The notes beneath the pieces were generated by a model. That model was given only the letters and a program-made list of their open reading frames with translations. It searched no databases and was not told the origin of the DNA. DNA of 14,559 nt from Baffinella frigidus (lineage: Eukaryota; Cryptophyceae; Cryptomonadales; Baffinellaceae), in the NCBI GenBank assembly GCA_026770585.1, contig MU646499.1:446909-461467 (forward strand), in the 5' to 3' direction. Position 1 is the first letter of the stretch. Every line of letters begins with the position of its first letter. This document shows positions 13,201 to 14,559 of this stretch, piece after piece. The translations under genes were made by a program, and so were the position numbers.

Positions 13201-14428
13201 ATCGGCGGGATGACTGGCGGCGCGGTCGTGACCGTCATCGGTGTCAGCTTCCCGGTCAGCAGCAACGTACTCTGCCGCTTCGGCGCACACGCGAGTGTGC
13301 GCGCGACACTCGTCTCCTCCACGCTGCTCACCTGCGCCGCCCCGCCCTCCCTAACGCGCGGCGCCGTCGCGCTCGCCGTCGTCGCGCCAAACTGGTCAAA
13401 TTTGACCCCGGCGCGCGACTTCCTCTACGTCTACGAGGCGCGCGTGAGCGGGGTGCGGCCGAGTGTCGCCCCGGCGGGGCGCAGCGTCGCGGTTACCGTG
13501 GTCGGCGAGGCGCTCTCGAGCGGTGTTCGGTGAGCTTGCCGTTGTTGTGTCCATTCCACTTACCAGCCACCGGGGGCGTCACGGATGCAGTCCATCTAAA
13601 CTATTTGTGCCAGAATGTTATCAATTGCATATGGACTCCCACCGAATTTTGCCCCGGATTTCCGGAGGGAAACGACCTCGCCGCCTGCCAGTGAATGTGT
13701 GGAACTGGTGGTCCTACGAACCTCACGCCCCCACTGTAGGCATGCATCATGTCCGTTACTCCATGGAAGCGCAACTTAAATGCATTGAAGCCTTACCCCT
13801 AAACCCCAAACCCCCAACCAGGTGCGAGTTCGGAACAACGGATCCGCACGTCTCGCACGCGGTGATGCAGACCTCATCGCTCGTCCTGTGCTCGACGCCC
13901 GCCGCCGCACACCCGGGCGCATCCCAGGTGACACTCACCCTCTGCAAACCCCTCCAATCTTCAACCAGACTGTGGACCTTGGCCCTAGAGACTATTTCCG
14001 TGGCTACCAGATGGGGAAACCGCTCTGACCACCAAGCCATCTGGCGTTTGACGGTCGAGAATGACTGGGGCGACGAGCTCGCCACCTTGGACCTCGATTG
14101 GATACCCATACCGCAACCAACCCCTTCTGATCACAAAGCCCTCTGGCAGGTGTCAAAAACGACTGGGGCGACGAGCTCGCCACCTGGACATTCCATTTCC
14201 GTTTTGTATAACACATTGACTTGGTATAGTTTGAATTAGTTCGTGTATCATCTAGATCGAGTGACTGTGTTGCTTGAGTTCCAAATCTCAGACCCCACAC
14301 ATCATTGGCAGGTGACGATCAAAAACGACTGGGGAGACATCCTCGCCACTTTTGACTTTGCGTTCATCGCACAACCCACCATCCTCTCCATACGCCCGAG
14401 CGCGGGAAGCATGCAGGGTGGCACGCCG
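137..14428 (+). CDS. Giant multi-IPT/TIG-domain protein, 35 internal exons (partial at both ends)
   Basis: Joining 35 exons at 137-187, 259-317, 706-791, 1320-1462, 1647-2267, 2397-2510, 2796-2902, 3124-3263, 3668-3744, 4084-4174, 4505-4655, 4854-4902, 5069-5317, 5487-5898, 5981-6035, 6387-6621, 6886-7096, 7585-7970, 8106-8154, 8334-8463, 8695-8911, 9042-9092, 9222-9284, 9407-9556, 9810-9890, 10303-10878, 11015-11060, 11220-11302, 11546-11908, 12033-12120, 12298-12351, 12473-12720, 12970-13529, 13822-13927 and 14312-14428 gives 6,219 nt (2,073 codons) with no stop. About 24 IPT/TIG beta-sandwich repeats follow one another (22 complete). Each has P-S-x-G, G-x-G-F, C-x-F-G and C-x-x-P. IPT domains occur in plexins, MET, fibrocystin-like proteins and Rel/CSL factors; a long array with paired cysteines and N-x-S/T sites favours a cell-surface or secreted protein, which is inference. 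Splice sites are GT-AG except one probable GC-AG. Start, stop, signal peptide and anchor lie outside the window. Exact exon edges are manual calls; the domain assignment is firm. Confidence 0.85.
259..317 (+). CDS. Exon 2: end of IPT-1
   Basis: Encodes VSYPGVGSSRSGHVLETLLR, equivalent to the V-S-N-D-G end of the other repeats. The acceptor is aaccgcag|GTC and the donor CTCAG|gtgccg, leaving phase 2. The leftover AG joins the G of the next exon to give R-P-V-V-L, the normal link into the next IPT. A 90% identical copy of the same length lies at 401-459 and could be an alternative exon. Confidence 0.7.
318..705 (+). other. Intron 2 with an exon copy
   Basis: Apart from the exon 2 copy (401-459), this intron holds non-repetitive sequence at 335-400 and 560-680 and short telomere-like patches around 480-575 and 680-700. 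I see no further coding signal. Confidence 0.6.
401..459 (+). repeat. Copy of exon 2 with intact frame and splice-like edges
   Basis: 53 of 59 bases match 259-317 with no indels. Reads VSCPGVGASRSGHVLETMLR; three of six differences are silent. It is preceded by ATCGAG|G and followed by CTCAG|GTGCG, so it could be spliced in place of exon 2. Confidence 0.75.
706..791 (+). CDS. Exon 3: start of IPT-2
   Basis: Encodes PVVLSMTPSSGT followed by IVISTSGFPEG, the standard opening of an IPT domain. The acceptor is ccggcag|G and the donor CCCGAAG|gtgcgc; it ends in phase 1. A copy of its last 74 bases lies at 1032-1105. Confidence 0.8.
825..1030 (+). repeat. Minisatellite, unit about 21 bp
   Basis: About nine units of the type GTTAGTACGGGCGCGTCCTG, some separated by a GGGAACACACACG spacer to give a higher-order pattern. 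One plus frame reads S-T-G-A-S repeatedly, but it is open in several frames on both strands, as expected of a repeat whose unit length is a multiple of three. It lies in an intron. Confidence 0.8.
1032..1105 (+). repeat. Decayed copy of exon 3
   Basis: 59 of 74 bases match 718-791 with no indels. One frame reads SSGAHANGPRIVISTPGFPG. It has no acceptor of its own, but a donor-like GAG|GTGCGA follows. Confidence 0.75.
1320..1462 (+). CDS. Exon 4: middle and end of IPT-2
   Basis: Encodes GATPFCAFSDAAPSP, then SSFSCRLPPLPPGNVSLSL: the C-x-F, C-x-x-P-P and G-x-V-x-L strands. It contains the possible N-glycosylation site NVS. The acceptor is ccaaaccag|G, formed from a telomere-like tract. The donor is GGGACG|gtcaac, phase 0. 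Cysteine-poor, proline-rich shadow frames cover the same bases and were discarded. Confidence 0.8.
1463..1646 (+). repeat. Intron 4: telomere-like then AAACAAA-rich
   Basis: Starts GTCAACCCTAAACCC. CCCTAAA/CCCCAAC units degrade into CAAACAAACC-type units (1575-1640), with a clean CTGCAG acceptor at the end. Confidence 0.75.
1647..2267 (+). CDS. Exon 5: IPT-3 and most of IPT-4
   Basis: Largest exon (207 codons), phase 0 at both ends. IPT-3 runs from the SPRIVPASSGG turn through ITISGAGF, LRCAFS and LACAPPAPP. IPT-4 opens near ALTPAVASALGGTSV and goes on to VALVCRFGD and the final C-x-A-P...G-V-V-R-V. The acceptor is aatcctgcag|GCG and the donor GTACAG|gtcagc. The ATG at 1680 is internal and is not the gene start: domain sequence begins upstream of it in the same frame. 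Third positions are strongly G/C. Confidence 0.88.
2397..2510 (+). CDS. Exon 6: end of IPT-4, start of IPT-5
   Basis: 38 codons, starting VFAEGLEGVAMEAELLY and ending LEPSAGSAETGTL. The acceptor is gggtgcag|GTT and the donor GGCACGCTG|gtctca, phase 0. Joined to exon 7 it gives G-T-L-V-T-V-Y-G-A-G-F, a perfect IPT strand, which fixes both edges. Confidence 0.85.
2673..2709 (+). repeat. Upstream copy of the start of exon 7
   Basis: 33 of 37 bases match 2801-2837. It lies in intron 6, followed by an in-frame TGA and with no acceptor, so it is unlikely to be used. Confidence 0.7.
2796..2902 (+). CDS. Exon 7: core of IPT-5, probable GC donor
   Basis: Encodes VTVYGAGFYKSDAIACAFGD and the strand ending AVRC. 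The acceptor is tttgtcag|GTA. The next exon needs a phase-2 donor. Ending at CGCTGCAG|gcacac (a GC donor) gives C-R-P-P-R-S-A-S-A-R-V-F-V-R-V-S-N-N-G, where cysteine to SNNG/SNDG spacing is 15 residues, exactly as in IPT-14, -16 and -17. A GT donor at 2924 also keeps phase but adds seven residues and breaks that spacing. Confidence 0.75.
3124..3263 (+). CDS. Exon 8: end of IPT-5, start of IPT-6
   Basis: Encodes ARVFVRVSNNGEDFEEPGL, then SSPAPSVVSLLPSVGVNAG, linking two domains. The acceptor is tcgctgcag|G and the donor AACGCAG|gtattc, phase 1. The last 76 bases recur at 3340-3412 with a one-codon deletion. Confidence 0.85.
3264..3667 (+). other. Intron 8, mostly non-telomeric
   Basis: Holds the exon 8 copy (3340-3412). 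The rest (3413-3667) is unique sequence of mixed composition with no telomere-like units; I see no coding potential in it. Confidence 0.6.
3340..3412 (+). repeat. Copy of the 3' part of exon 8 with donor
   Basis: Matches 3188-3263 with a single 3-bp deletion. Reads EPGVLLSSPAPSVSALLPSV then G-V-I-A-G, and keeps the GCAG|GT donor. It lies in intron 8. Confidence 0.75.
3668..3744 (+). CDS. Exon 9: core of IPT-6
   Basis: Encodes GGMAVTAVGASFVDSASGL then ATFGDLQ. The acceptor is cgatacag|G and the donor CTCCAG|gtacgc. The usual C-x-F-G cysteine is replaced: the strand reads A-T-F-G-D, so this domain lacks the first cysteine. A decayed copy with destroyed donor lies at 3842-3886. Confidence 0.82.
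3745..4083 (+). other. Intron 9 with exon 9 copy and TTTTGAC motifs
   Basis: Contains a decayed exon 9 copy (3842-3886). Flanking it are AT-richer stretches in which the 14-mer TGACGTGTTTTGAC occurs twice (3762-3775 and 3957-3970), along with several GACCGGT words. No telomere-like units. Confidence 0.65.
3842..3886 (+). repeat. Decayed copy of exon 9
   Basis: 40 of 45 bases match 3700-3744. The donor CCAG|GT has become CCCG|GC, so it cannot be used at that edge. Confidence 0.75.
4084..4174 (+). CDS. Exon 10: later strands of IPT-6
   Basis: Encodes VPTTFLTASSVRFHTPAHAA and GTASVALRND. The second conserved cysteine is also missing (V-R-F-H-T-P in place of C-x-x-P), matching the loss of its partner in exon 9. 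That supports the two cysteines being a disulfide pair. The acceptor is acccag|GTG and the donor CGACG|gtgcac, phase 1. A diverged copy lies at 4231-4298. Confidence 0.78.
4231..4298 (+). repeat. Diverged copy of exon 10
   Basis: Resembles 4110-4174 with one 3-bp insertion, substantial divergence and a good GTGAGT donor just after. Read in the parent frame it has no stop, but no convincing acceptor is placed to use it. Confidence 0.6.
4301..4350 (-). repeat. Inverted telomere-like tract (TTTAGGG orientation)
   Basis: Units of GAGTTTAGGGT and GGGTGTAGGG: the only place where the G-rich strand is the sense strand. About 50 bases on, CCCTACA/CCCTAAA units resume (4402-4460), so the RNA could fold into a hairpin. 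Confidence 0.8.
4505..4655 (+). CDS. Exon 11: end of IPT-6, start of IPT-7
   Basis: The phase-1 G from exon 10 completes N-D-G, followed by SSAASAPLPFLFISPPSVYA and GGQITIAGAGFEAG, then S-E-V-W-C. The acceptor is actcgcag|GG and the donor TGCAG|gtaaaa, phase 2. The intron turns telomere-like within about ten bases of the donor. Confidence 0.85.
4656..4853 (+). repeat. Intron 11: telomere-like repeat
   Basis: CCCTCAA, CCCTACA, CCCTAAA and CCTTAAA units from about ten bases after the donor to the acceptor TTAAACCAG|G. Confidence 0.85.
4854..4902 (+). CDS. Exon 12: short exon in IPT-7
   Basis: Completes W-C-R-F-G, then GGSVMVSATVHSTTQ. The acceptor is taaaccag|GTT and the donor CGCAG|gtccag, phase 0. 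This 49-base exon sits between two telomere-like introns; the phase match and the conserved C-R-F-G strand make it convincing despite its size. Confidence 0.8.
4903..5068 (+). repeat. Intron 12: telomere-like repeat
   Basis: A short unique stretch (4903-4950), then CCCTAAA/CCCTACA/CCCTCAA units, ending in CCCACAG|C. Confidence 0.8.
5069..5317 (+). CDS. Exon 13: end of IPT-7, first half of IPT-8
   Basis: 83 codons: LVCTAPPLASDSVTVEVSFN with G-L-E-Y-T, then VTPSAGGAGGVVTLKGRGF and M-S-V-R-F-G. The acceptor is tcccacag|CTG, the only one in the window not followed by G. The donor is TCATCCATG|gttacc, phase 0. IPT-8 has R-F-G but no cysteine at the first position. Confidence 0.88.
5318..5486 (+). 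repeat. Intron 13: telomere-like repeat
   Basis: CCCTACA, CCCTAAA and ATAAACCGTAAACC-type units throughout, ending TTCTAAACCAG|G. Confidence 0.85.
5487..5898 (+). CDS. Exon 14: end of IPT-8, IPT-9, start of IPT-10
   Basis: Starts ALCRIPANAPPGNISLSVLY (with an NIS glycosylation site). It runs through the full IPT-9: LAPSAGTVLGGAVVTV, AITCLFGHDS, AECVVPRGAPGAVDLSVML. It ends SVIPSTSPSSG, the start of IPT-10. The acceptor is taaaccag|GCA and the donor TCATCAG|gtccaa, phase 1. Confidence 0.9.
5981..6035 (+). CDS. Exon 15: short exon in IPT-10
   Basis: Encodes GVTCTLVGASFPPGGAV, the second strand and G-A-S-F turn of IPT-10. The acceptor is caacacag|GG and the donor GTCAG|gtcttg. Phase 1 in and phase 2 out fit both neighbours. 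Confidence 0.78.
6036..6386 (+). repeat. Intron 15: long telomere-like repeat
   Basis: About 350 bases of CCCTCAA, CCCTAAG and CCCTAAA units, broken by a short unique island (about 6245-6295). Ends CTCCCCAG|G. Confidence 0.85.
6387..6621 (+). CDS. Exon 16: end of IPT-10, start of IPT-11
   Basis: Encodes RFIDASGSHKDARATTVSSS, then V-L-T-C-V-T-P-P, STVFVTLHGHQVSASVNYL and VAPTRVPSHSAQVLTIT. The acceptor is ctccccag|GTT and the donor ATCACG|gtaacc, phase 0. The intron that follows contains the long poly-C run. Confidence 0.86.
6644..6695 (+). repeat. Poly-C run of 52 bases in intron 16
   Basis: An uninterrupted C tract immediately followed by GGGGG, 22 bases after the exon 16 donor. The true length is uncertain because such runs are hard to sequence. 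It may have grown from C-rich heptamers. Confidence 0.9.
6696..6885 (+). repeat. Intron 16 remainder: GCCTAAC/GCCTGAA then CCCTAAA units
   Basis: After the poly-C run comes a heptamer variant family (CGCCTGAAGCCTAACGCC), then near-perfect CCCTAAA repeats (6810-6880), ending ACACCCCAG|G. Confidence 0.8.
6886..7096 (+). CDS. Exon 17: core and end of IPT-11
   Basis: Starts GRAFSTRESYTCAF (G-R-A-F completes the G-x-G-F turn). It contains a small internal tandem repeat, SSLESGRTAASLESG, with the same 13 bases of DNA repeated, then I-E-C-R-V-P and APGRYSVTVLASGSV. The acceptor is acaccccag|GGC and the donor CCCCCAG|gtgcct, phase 1. The last 43 bases are copied at 7150-7192, in frame and with a second donor 96 bases on. 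Confidence 0.85.
7097..7584 (+). other. Intron 17: exon copy, CT microsatellite, GCCTAAC repeats
   Basis: Holds the exon 17 copy (7150-7192), unique sequence (7193-7300), a tandem GTGATCCATAAAGCC duplication (about 7303-7336), TCTATC/TCTC microsatellite (7370-7390) and GCCTAAC/CCTTAAC heptamers (7330-7365, 7480-7580). No further exon seen. Confidence 0.7.
7150..7192 (+). repeat. In-frame copy of the end of exon 17, with donor
   Basis: 37 of 43 bases match 7054-7096. The frame of exon 17 runs through to this copy, reads TLTVLVSGSALTSPV, and reaches a second GTAG|GT donor 96 bases after the first, in the same phase. Confidence 0.75.
7585..7970 (+). CDS. Exon 18: end of IPT-11, IPT-12, start of IPT-13
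   Basis: Contains ISPLAGPLGGGTKVTV, TVWCSFGGMHVRATVL, SVLCVAPQAPRAGLVPLNL and YPCRGSVSGGGFVRV. An acidic insert (SPDRSEDASEDEMNRG) sits just before the last strand of IPT-12; most other repeats lack it. The acceptor is ttaaccag|GC and the donor GTGCGG|gtaacc, phase 0. Confidence 0.9.
7971..8105 (+). repeat. Intron 18: telomere-like repeat
   Basis: GTAACCCCCACCCC changes into CCCTAAA/CCCTAAC units; ends CTCGTAACCAG|G. Confidence 0.82.
8106..8154 (+). CDS. Exon 19: short exon in IPT-13
   Basis: Encodes VTGSFPLDTTLSCSFA, the G-S-F turn and the C-x-F strand. The acceptor is gtaaccag|GTC and the donor TTTGCAG|gtcctc, phase 1. It is flanked on both sides by telomere-like introns. Confidence 0.8.
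8155..8333 (+). repeat. Intron 19: telomere-like repeat
   Basis: Includes a run of about five perfect CCCCAAA units (8211-8244) and CCCTAAA units; ends CACACCAG|G. Confidence 0.85.
8334..8463 (+). CDS. Exon 20: later strands of IPT-13
   Basis: Encodes RKATSSRTVSKSVLLCQSPP, then ADAGKTRLEIRSGESG. The acceptor is cacaccag|GA and the donor CGCGGG|gtactc, phase 2. The first intron bases would still read G-Y-S in frame, echoing the G-Y-V that opens exon 21. Confidence 0.82.
8464..8694 (+). repeat. Intron 20: telomere-like repeat
   Basis: CCCTAAA, CACTAAA, CCGTAAA and CCATAAA units over nearly the whole intron; ends CCCCAAACCAG|G. Confidence 0.85.
8695..8911 (+). CDS. Exon 21: end of IPT-13, most of IPT-14
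   Basis: Encodes YVYEMDVTVSEITPRSVPIG, SAVTVIGRGFVDRG, K-C-R-V-G-F and VNLTTLVCQVDVRFARNFSL. It has two possible N-glycosylation sites (NLT, NFS). The acceptor is caaaccag|GTA and the donor CTCACG|gtacgc, phase 0. Confidence 0.88.
9042..9092 (+). CDS. Exon 22: last strand of IPT-14
   Basis: 17 codons, VSNDGGVFSSSTAQTLS, the textbook V-S-N-D-G end of these repeats. The acceptor is gaaaccag|GTC and the donor CTCTCG|gtttgc, phase 0. The intron before it begins with bases resembling this exon. Confidence 0.82.
9222..9284 (+). CDS. Exon 23: start of IPT-15
   Basis: 21 codons, VSTVDFDRVEHSAAPESGG then T-L. The acceptor is ctctgcag|GTC, after a good pyrimidine tract. The donor is ACCCTG|gtttcc, phase 0. 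It joins exon 24 as G-G-T-L-V-E-V, the second strand of an IPT domain. Confidence 0.75.
9285..9406 (+). repeat. Intron 23: telomere-like repeat
   Basis: CCCTACCCCCTAAA, CCCTAAA and CCCTGAA units; ends CCCCGAACCAG|G. Confidence 0.85.
9407..9556 (+). CDS. Exon 24: core of IPT-15
   Basis: 50 codons: VEVFLTHEDLRTKIARDKDV, L-C-L-F-G-R-S-V-A, then CFTKKERCTCVVPTMERQ. It has four cysteines instead of two, and the usual G-x-G-F turn is replaced by a charged segment, so this is the most divergent repeat here. The acceptor is cgaaccag|GTC and the donor GCGCCAG|gtcacg, phase 0. Confidence 0.82.
9810..9890 (+). CDS. Exon 25: end of IPT-15
   Basis: 27 codons, starting VTTFSLADRSARPLTRAVPF and ending ILGAVA. 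The acceptor is acaaacag|GTT and the donor GTTGCC|gtacac, phase 0. An upstream acceptor at 9775 was rejected because its frame meets a stop within about ten codons. The join to exon 26 gives A-V-A-V-D-G-V-R-P-S, a normal inter-domain link. Confidence 0.72.
9891..10302 (+). repeat. Intron 25: CCCGAAA/CCCCAAA-type array
   Basis: About 400 bases with a roughly 7-base period dominated by CCCGAAA (9900-10120), CCCCAAA (10135-10190) and CCCTCAA (10220-10275). Two segments around 9980 and 10200 share CATCCGAAACCCAACCATAC, a higher-order duplication. Several frames on both strands are open because of the period. Confidence 0.88.
10303..10878 (+). CDS. Exon 26: IPT-16, IPT-17, start of IPT-18
   Basis: 192 codons, holding two complete uninterrupted repeats. 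IPT-16: VRPSTGDSAGGSVVTVAGSG, VVCVVPAHEEG, VTVSNNGADF. IPT-17: LLGAGSSTVTVLGAGFEESD, S-C-R-F-G, V-C-S-S-A, IAVQVSNDGTTF. It ends LTPSQGFTQGKTLVTVS, the opening of IPT-18. The acceptor is atgcatcag|GTG and the donor GTTTCG|gtctaa, phase 0. The clearest exon for family assignment. Confidence 0.93.
10879..11014 (+). repeat. Intron 26: near-perfect CCCTAAA array
   Basis: The repeat begins three bases after the donor GT, with four perfect CCCTAAA units, and continues with variants to CCCTGAACCAG|G. The cleanest case of an intron made of telomeric repeat. Confidence 0.9.
11015..11060 (+). CDS. Exon 27: short exon in IPT-18
   Basis: Encodes GRGFAAGSTSLTCTF, continuing V-T-V-S into G-R-G-F and C-T-F-G. 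The acceptor is tgaaccag|GGC and the donor CTTCG|gttccc, phase 1. Only 46 bases, between two telomere-like introns. Confidence 0.82.
11061..11219 (+). repeat. Intron 27: telomere-like repeat
   Basis: CCCTAAA, ACTCTAAA and CCCCAAA units. The first bases (GTTCCCCTA) nearly repeat the start of exon 28 (GTTCCTCTA). Confidence 0.85.
11220..11302 (+). CDS. Exon 28: later strands of IPT-18
   Basis: Encodes SSTFPAKVVSSTAVICAISA, then NKPANVQ. The acceptor is ttacccag|GTT and the donor GTCCAG|gttacg, phase 0. The frame stays open a few codons past the donor to a TGA at 11327, but ending at 11302 joins correctly to V-F-V-R-D-S-N in exon 29. Confidence 0.8.
11303..11545 (+). other. Intron 28: non-telomeric, shares blocks with introns 29 and 31
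   Basis: No telomere-like units. Contains CCTGCCCGGTTYRKTC-type words and a segment at about 11446-11530 that is similar to 12388-12470 in intron 31. Confidence 0.7.
11546..11908 (+). CDS. Exon 29: end of IPT-18 and IPT-19
   Basis: 121 codons: VFVRDSNLASAANQQT, ITSVIPSVGFVGASFMTTLV, G-T-G-F, VACRFGDVADLVTD, QCVTPAVTSTGKLAVVIT and a closing FLLILPE. The acceptor is ccgctcag|GTG and the donor CCGGAG|gtgaga, phase 0. Confidence 0.9.
12033..12120 (+). CDS. Exon 30: start of IPT-20
   Basis: Encodes VKLISMVPSSGPASGGTKVM, then LAAGNFPESG. The acceptor is ttttccag|GTG and the donor AATCAG|gttcga, phase 1. Confidence 0.87.
12121..12297 (+). repeat. Intron 30: CCCTGAA-type array
   Basis: CCCTGAACCCTGAACCCGGAA units predominate (12185-12280). 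Ends with a non-repeat CCGGCAG|G acceptor. Confidence 0.85.
12298..12351 (+). CDS. Exon 31: short exon in IPT-20
   Basis: Encodes DLLCLFGSSGTSDGPAS, the C-x-F-G strand. The acceptor is tccggcag|GTG and the donor CCTCAG|gttctt, phase 1. Ending earlier at CTCAG (12327) would lack a GT, so the later donor was chosen. Confidence 0.75.
12473..12720 (+). CDS. Exon 32: end of IPT-20, start of IPT-21
   Basis: Encodes RVTSSLVSCTTPPSLRSANV with an NVS site, A-L-R-F-H-Y, then ASIFPSLGPLGGGTVLVVAV and REARGA. The acceptor is ccccgcag|GA. A donor at 12700 also keeps phase, but the one at 12721 (GGCGCG|gtaaac) gives better spacing before V-V-C-H-F. Confidence 0.83.
12721..12969 (+). repeat. Intron 32: telomere-like array
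   Basis: Blocks of pure CCCTAAA (12755-12790), alternating CCCGAAA/CCCCAAA (12820-12870) and pure CCCCAAA (12898-12945), then AAACCGCAG|G. Confidence 0.88.
12970..13529 (+). CDS. Exon 33: IPT-21, IPT-22, start of IPT-23
   Basis: 186 codons plus two bases. IPT-21: VVCHFDAPGGVLKGGAF, QCVTPPASVRGAVTVRLSVG. IPT-22: LRPSIGGMTGGAVVTVIGVS, NVLCRFGAHASVRATLV, LTCAAPPSLTRGAVALAVV, with NWS and NLT glycosylation sites. The opening of IPT-23: VRPSVAPAGRSVAVTVVGEA. The acceptor is aaaccgcag|GTG and the donor GTTCG|gtgagc, phase 2. Confidence 0.92.
13530..13821 (+). other. Intron 33: mostly unique sequence
   Basis: Only the last 30 bases are telomere-like. A long open frame crosses this region but encodes nothing IPT-like and starts inside exon 33 in a wrong frame, so I do not call it. 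Confidence 0.6.
13822..13927 (+). CDS. Exon 34: core of IPT-23
   Basis: The split codon completes V-R-C-E-F-G. It continues TTDPHVSHAVMQTSSLVLCS and T-P-A-A-A-H-P-G-A-S-Q. The acceptor is caaccag|GTG and the donor CCCAG|gtgaca, phase 0. Confidence 0.88.
13928..14311 (+). other. Intron 34 with two broken copies of exon 35
   Basis: Copy A (from 14048) reads LTVENDWGDELATLDLDW but lacks an acceptor. Copy B (from 14150) has a GGCAG|G acceptor but a 4-base deletion and meets TAG at 14237-14239. The two copies share leading sequence (TCTGAYCAC at 14024 and 14126), so they are a 102-bp tandem duplication. Confidence 0.75.
14312..14428 (+). CDS. Exon 35: end of IPT-23, start of IPT-24
   Basis: 39 codons: VTIKNDWGDILATFDFAFIA, then ILSIRPSAGSMQGGTP. 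The acceptor is cattggcag|GTG and the donor ACGCCG|gtttac, phase 0. Two broken copies of this exon lie upstream in the same intron (14048 and 14150). This version is chosen because it has an intact acceptor, an open frame and reaches the next P-S-x-G. The gene continues past the window edge. Confidence 0.88.
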
Positions 14429-14559
14429 GTTTACACCCTACACCCTCAACCTGAAACCCGAAAACCGAAAACCGAGACCCGACACCCGCAACCCGAAACC
14501 CGAAACCCGAAACCCGAAACCCGAAACCCGAAACCCGAAACCCGAAACCCGAAACCCGA
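14429..14559 (+). repeat. Start of intron 35: pure CCCGAAA array at window edge
   Basis: After a short CCCTACA lead-in, the array settles into more than ten consecutive CCCGAAA units to the end of the window. Confidence 0.9.

Noticed and set aside
13463-14239. A 258-codon plus-strand frame
   Set aside because: It is out of frame within exon 33, crosses two introns and encodes no IPT pattern except by chance over the exon 35 copies.
1-14559. tRNA, rRNA, transposase or reverse transcriptase genes
   Set aside because: No cloverleaf, rRNA core or catalytic motif was recognised on either strand.

Overview
This is a eukaryotic window from an intron-rich, GC-rich nuclear genome. It is best read as an internal piece of one very large plus-strand gene. 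I resolve 35 consecutive exons (137-14428) separated by 34 introns. Every junction keeps reading-frame phase, and the joined frame is about 6.2 kb, or 2,073 residues, without a stop. The gene enters from upstream and continues downstream: no credible start codon, signal peptide, membrane segment or stop codon lies inside.

The product is an almost uninterrupted string of about 24 IPT/TIG (immunoglobulin-like, plexin, transcription factor) domains, averaging about 86 residues each. Each repeat has the same signature: a P-S-x-G start, V-T-V-x-G-x-G-F, C-x-F-G, a C-x-x-P-P, then V-x-V-S-N-D/N-G. Two regularly spaced cysteines per domain and several N-x-S/T sites suggest an extracellular or secretory-pathway protein, such as an adhesion or cell-coat protein. 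The exact role cannot be told from this window.

The introns are the remarkable part. Most consist of degenerate plant/alga-type telomeric heptamers (CCCTAAA and the variants CCCCAAA, CCCGAAA, CCCTGAA, CCCTACA, GCCTAAC). The C-rich strand is on the sense strand in every intron except one short inverted tract near 4305. Many acceptors are simply the repeat ending in AACCAG|G. At least eight introns also hold decayed same-strand copies of part of a neighbouring exon. Several introns have the start of the downstream exon echoed at their 5' end. Three introns near 11.3-12.5 kb share non-telomeric blocks. One intron appears to use a GC donor, between two copies of an 11-bp direct repeat.

Layout: 1-1650, tail of one IPT domain, one further domain in two exons, two exon duplicates and a 21-bp minisatellite; 1647-4655, IPT 3-7 with several exon copies; 4656-7096, IPT 7-11 with long telomere-like introns and a 52-base poly-C run; 7585-9890, IPT 12-15; 10303-12720, IPT 16-21; 12970-14428, IPT 21-24, with two pseudo-copies of the last exon. 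The taxon is uncertain. Telomeric TTTAGGG units, high exon GC and large IPT arrays fit a protist alga (for example a prasinophyte, a stramenopile or a dinoflagellate relative), but nothing here settles it. I see no RNA genes, transposon ORFs or minus-strand genes.
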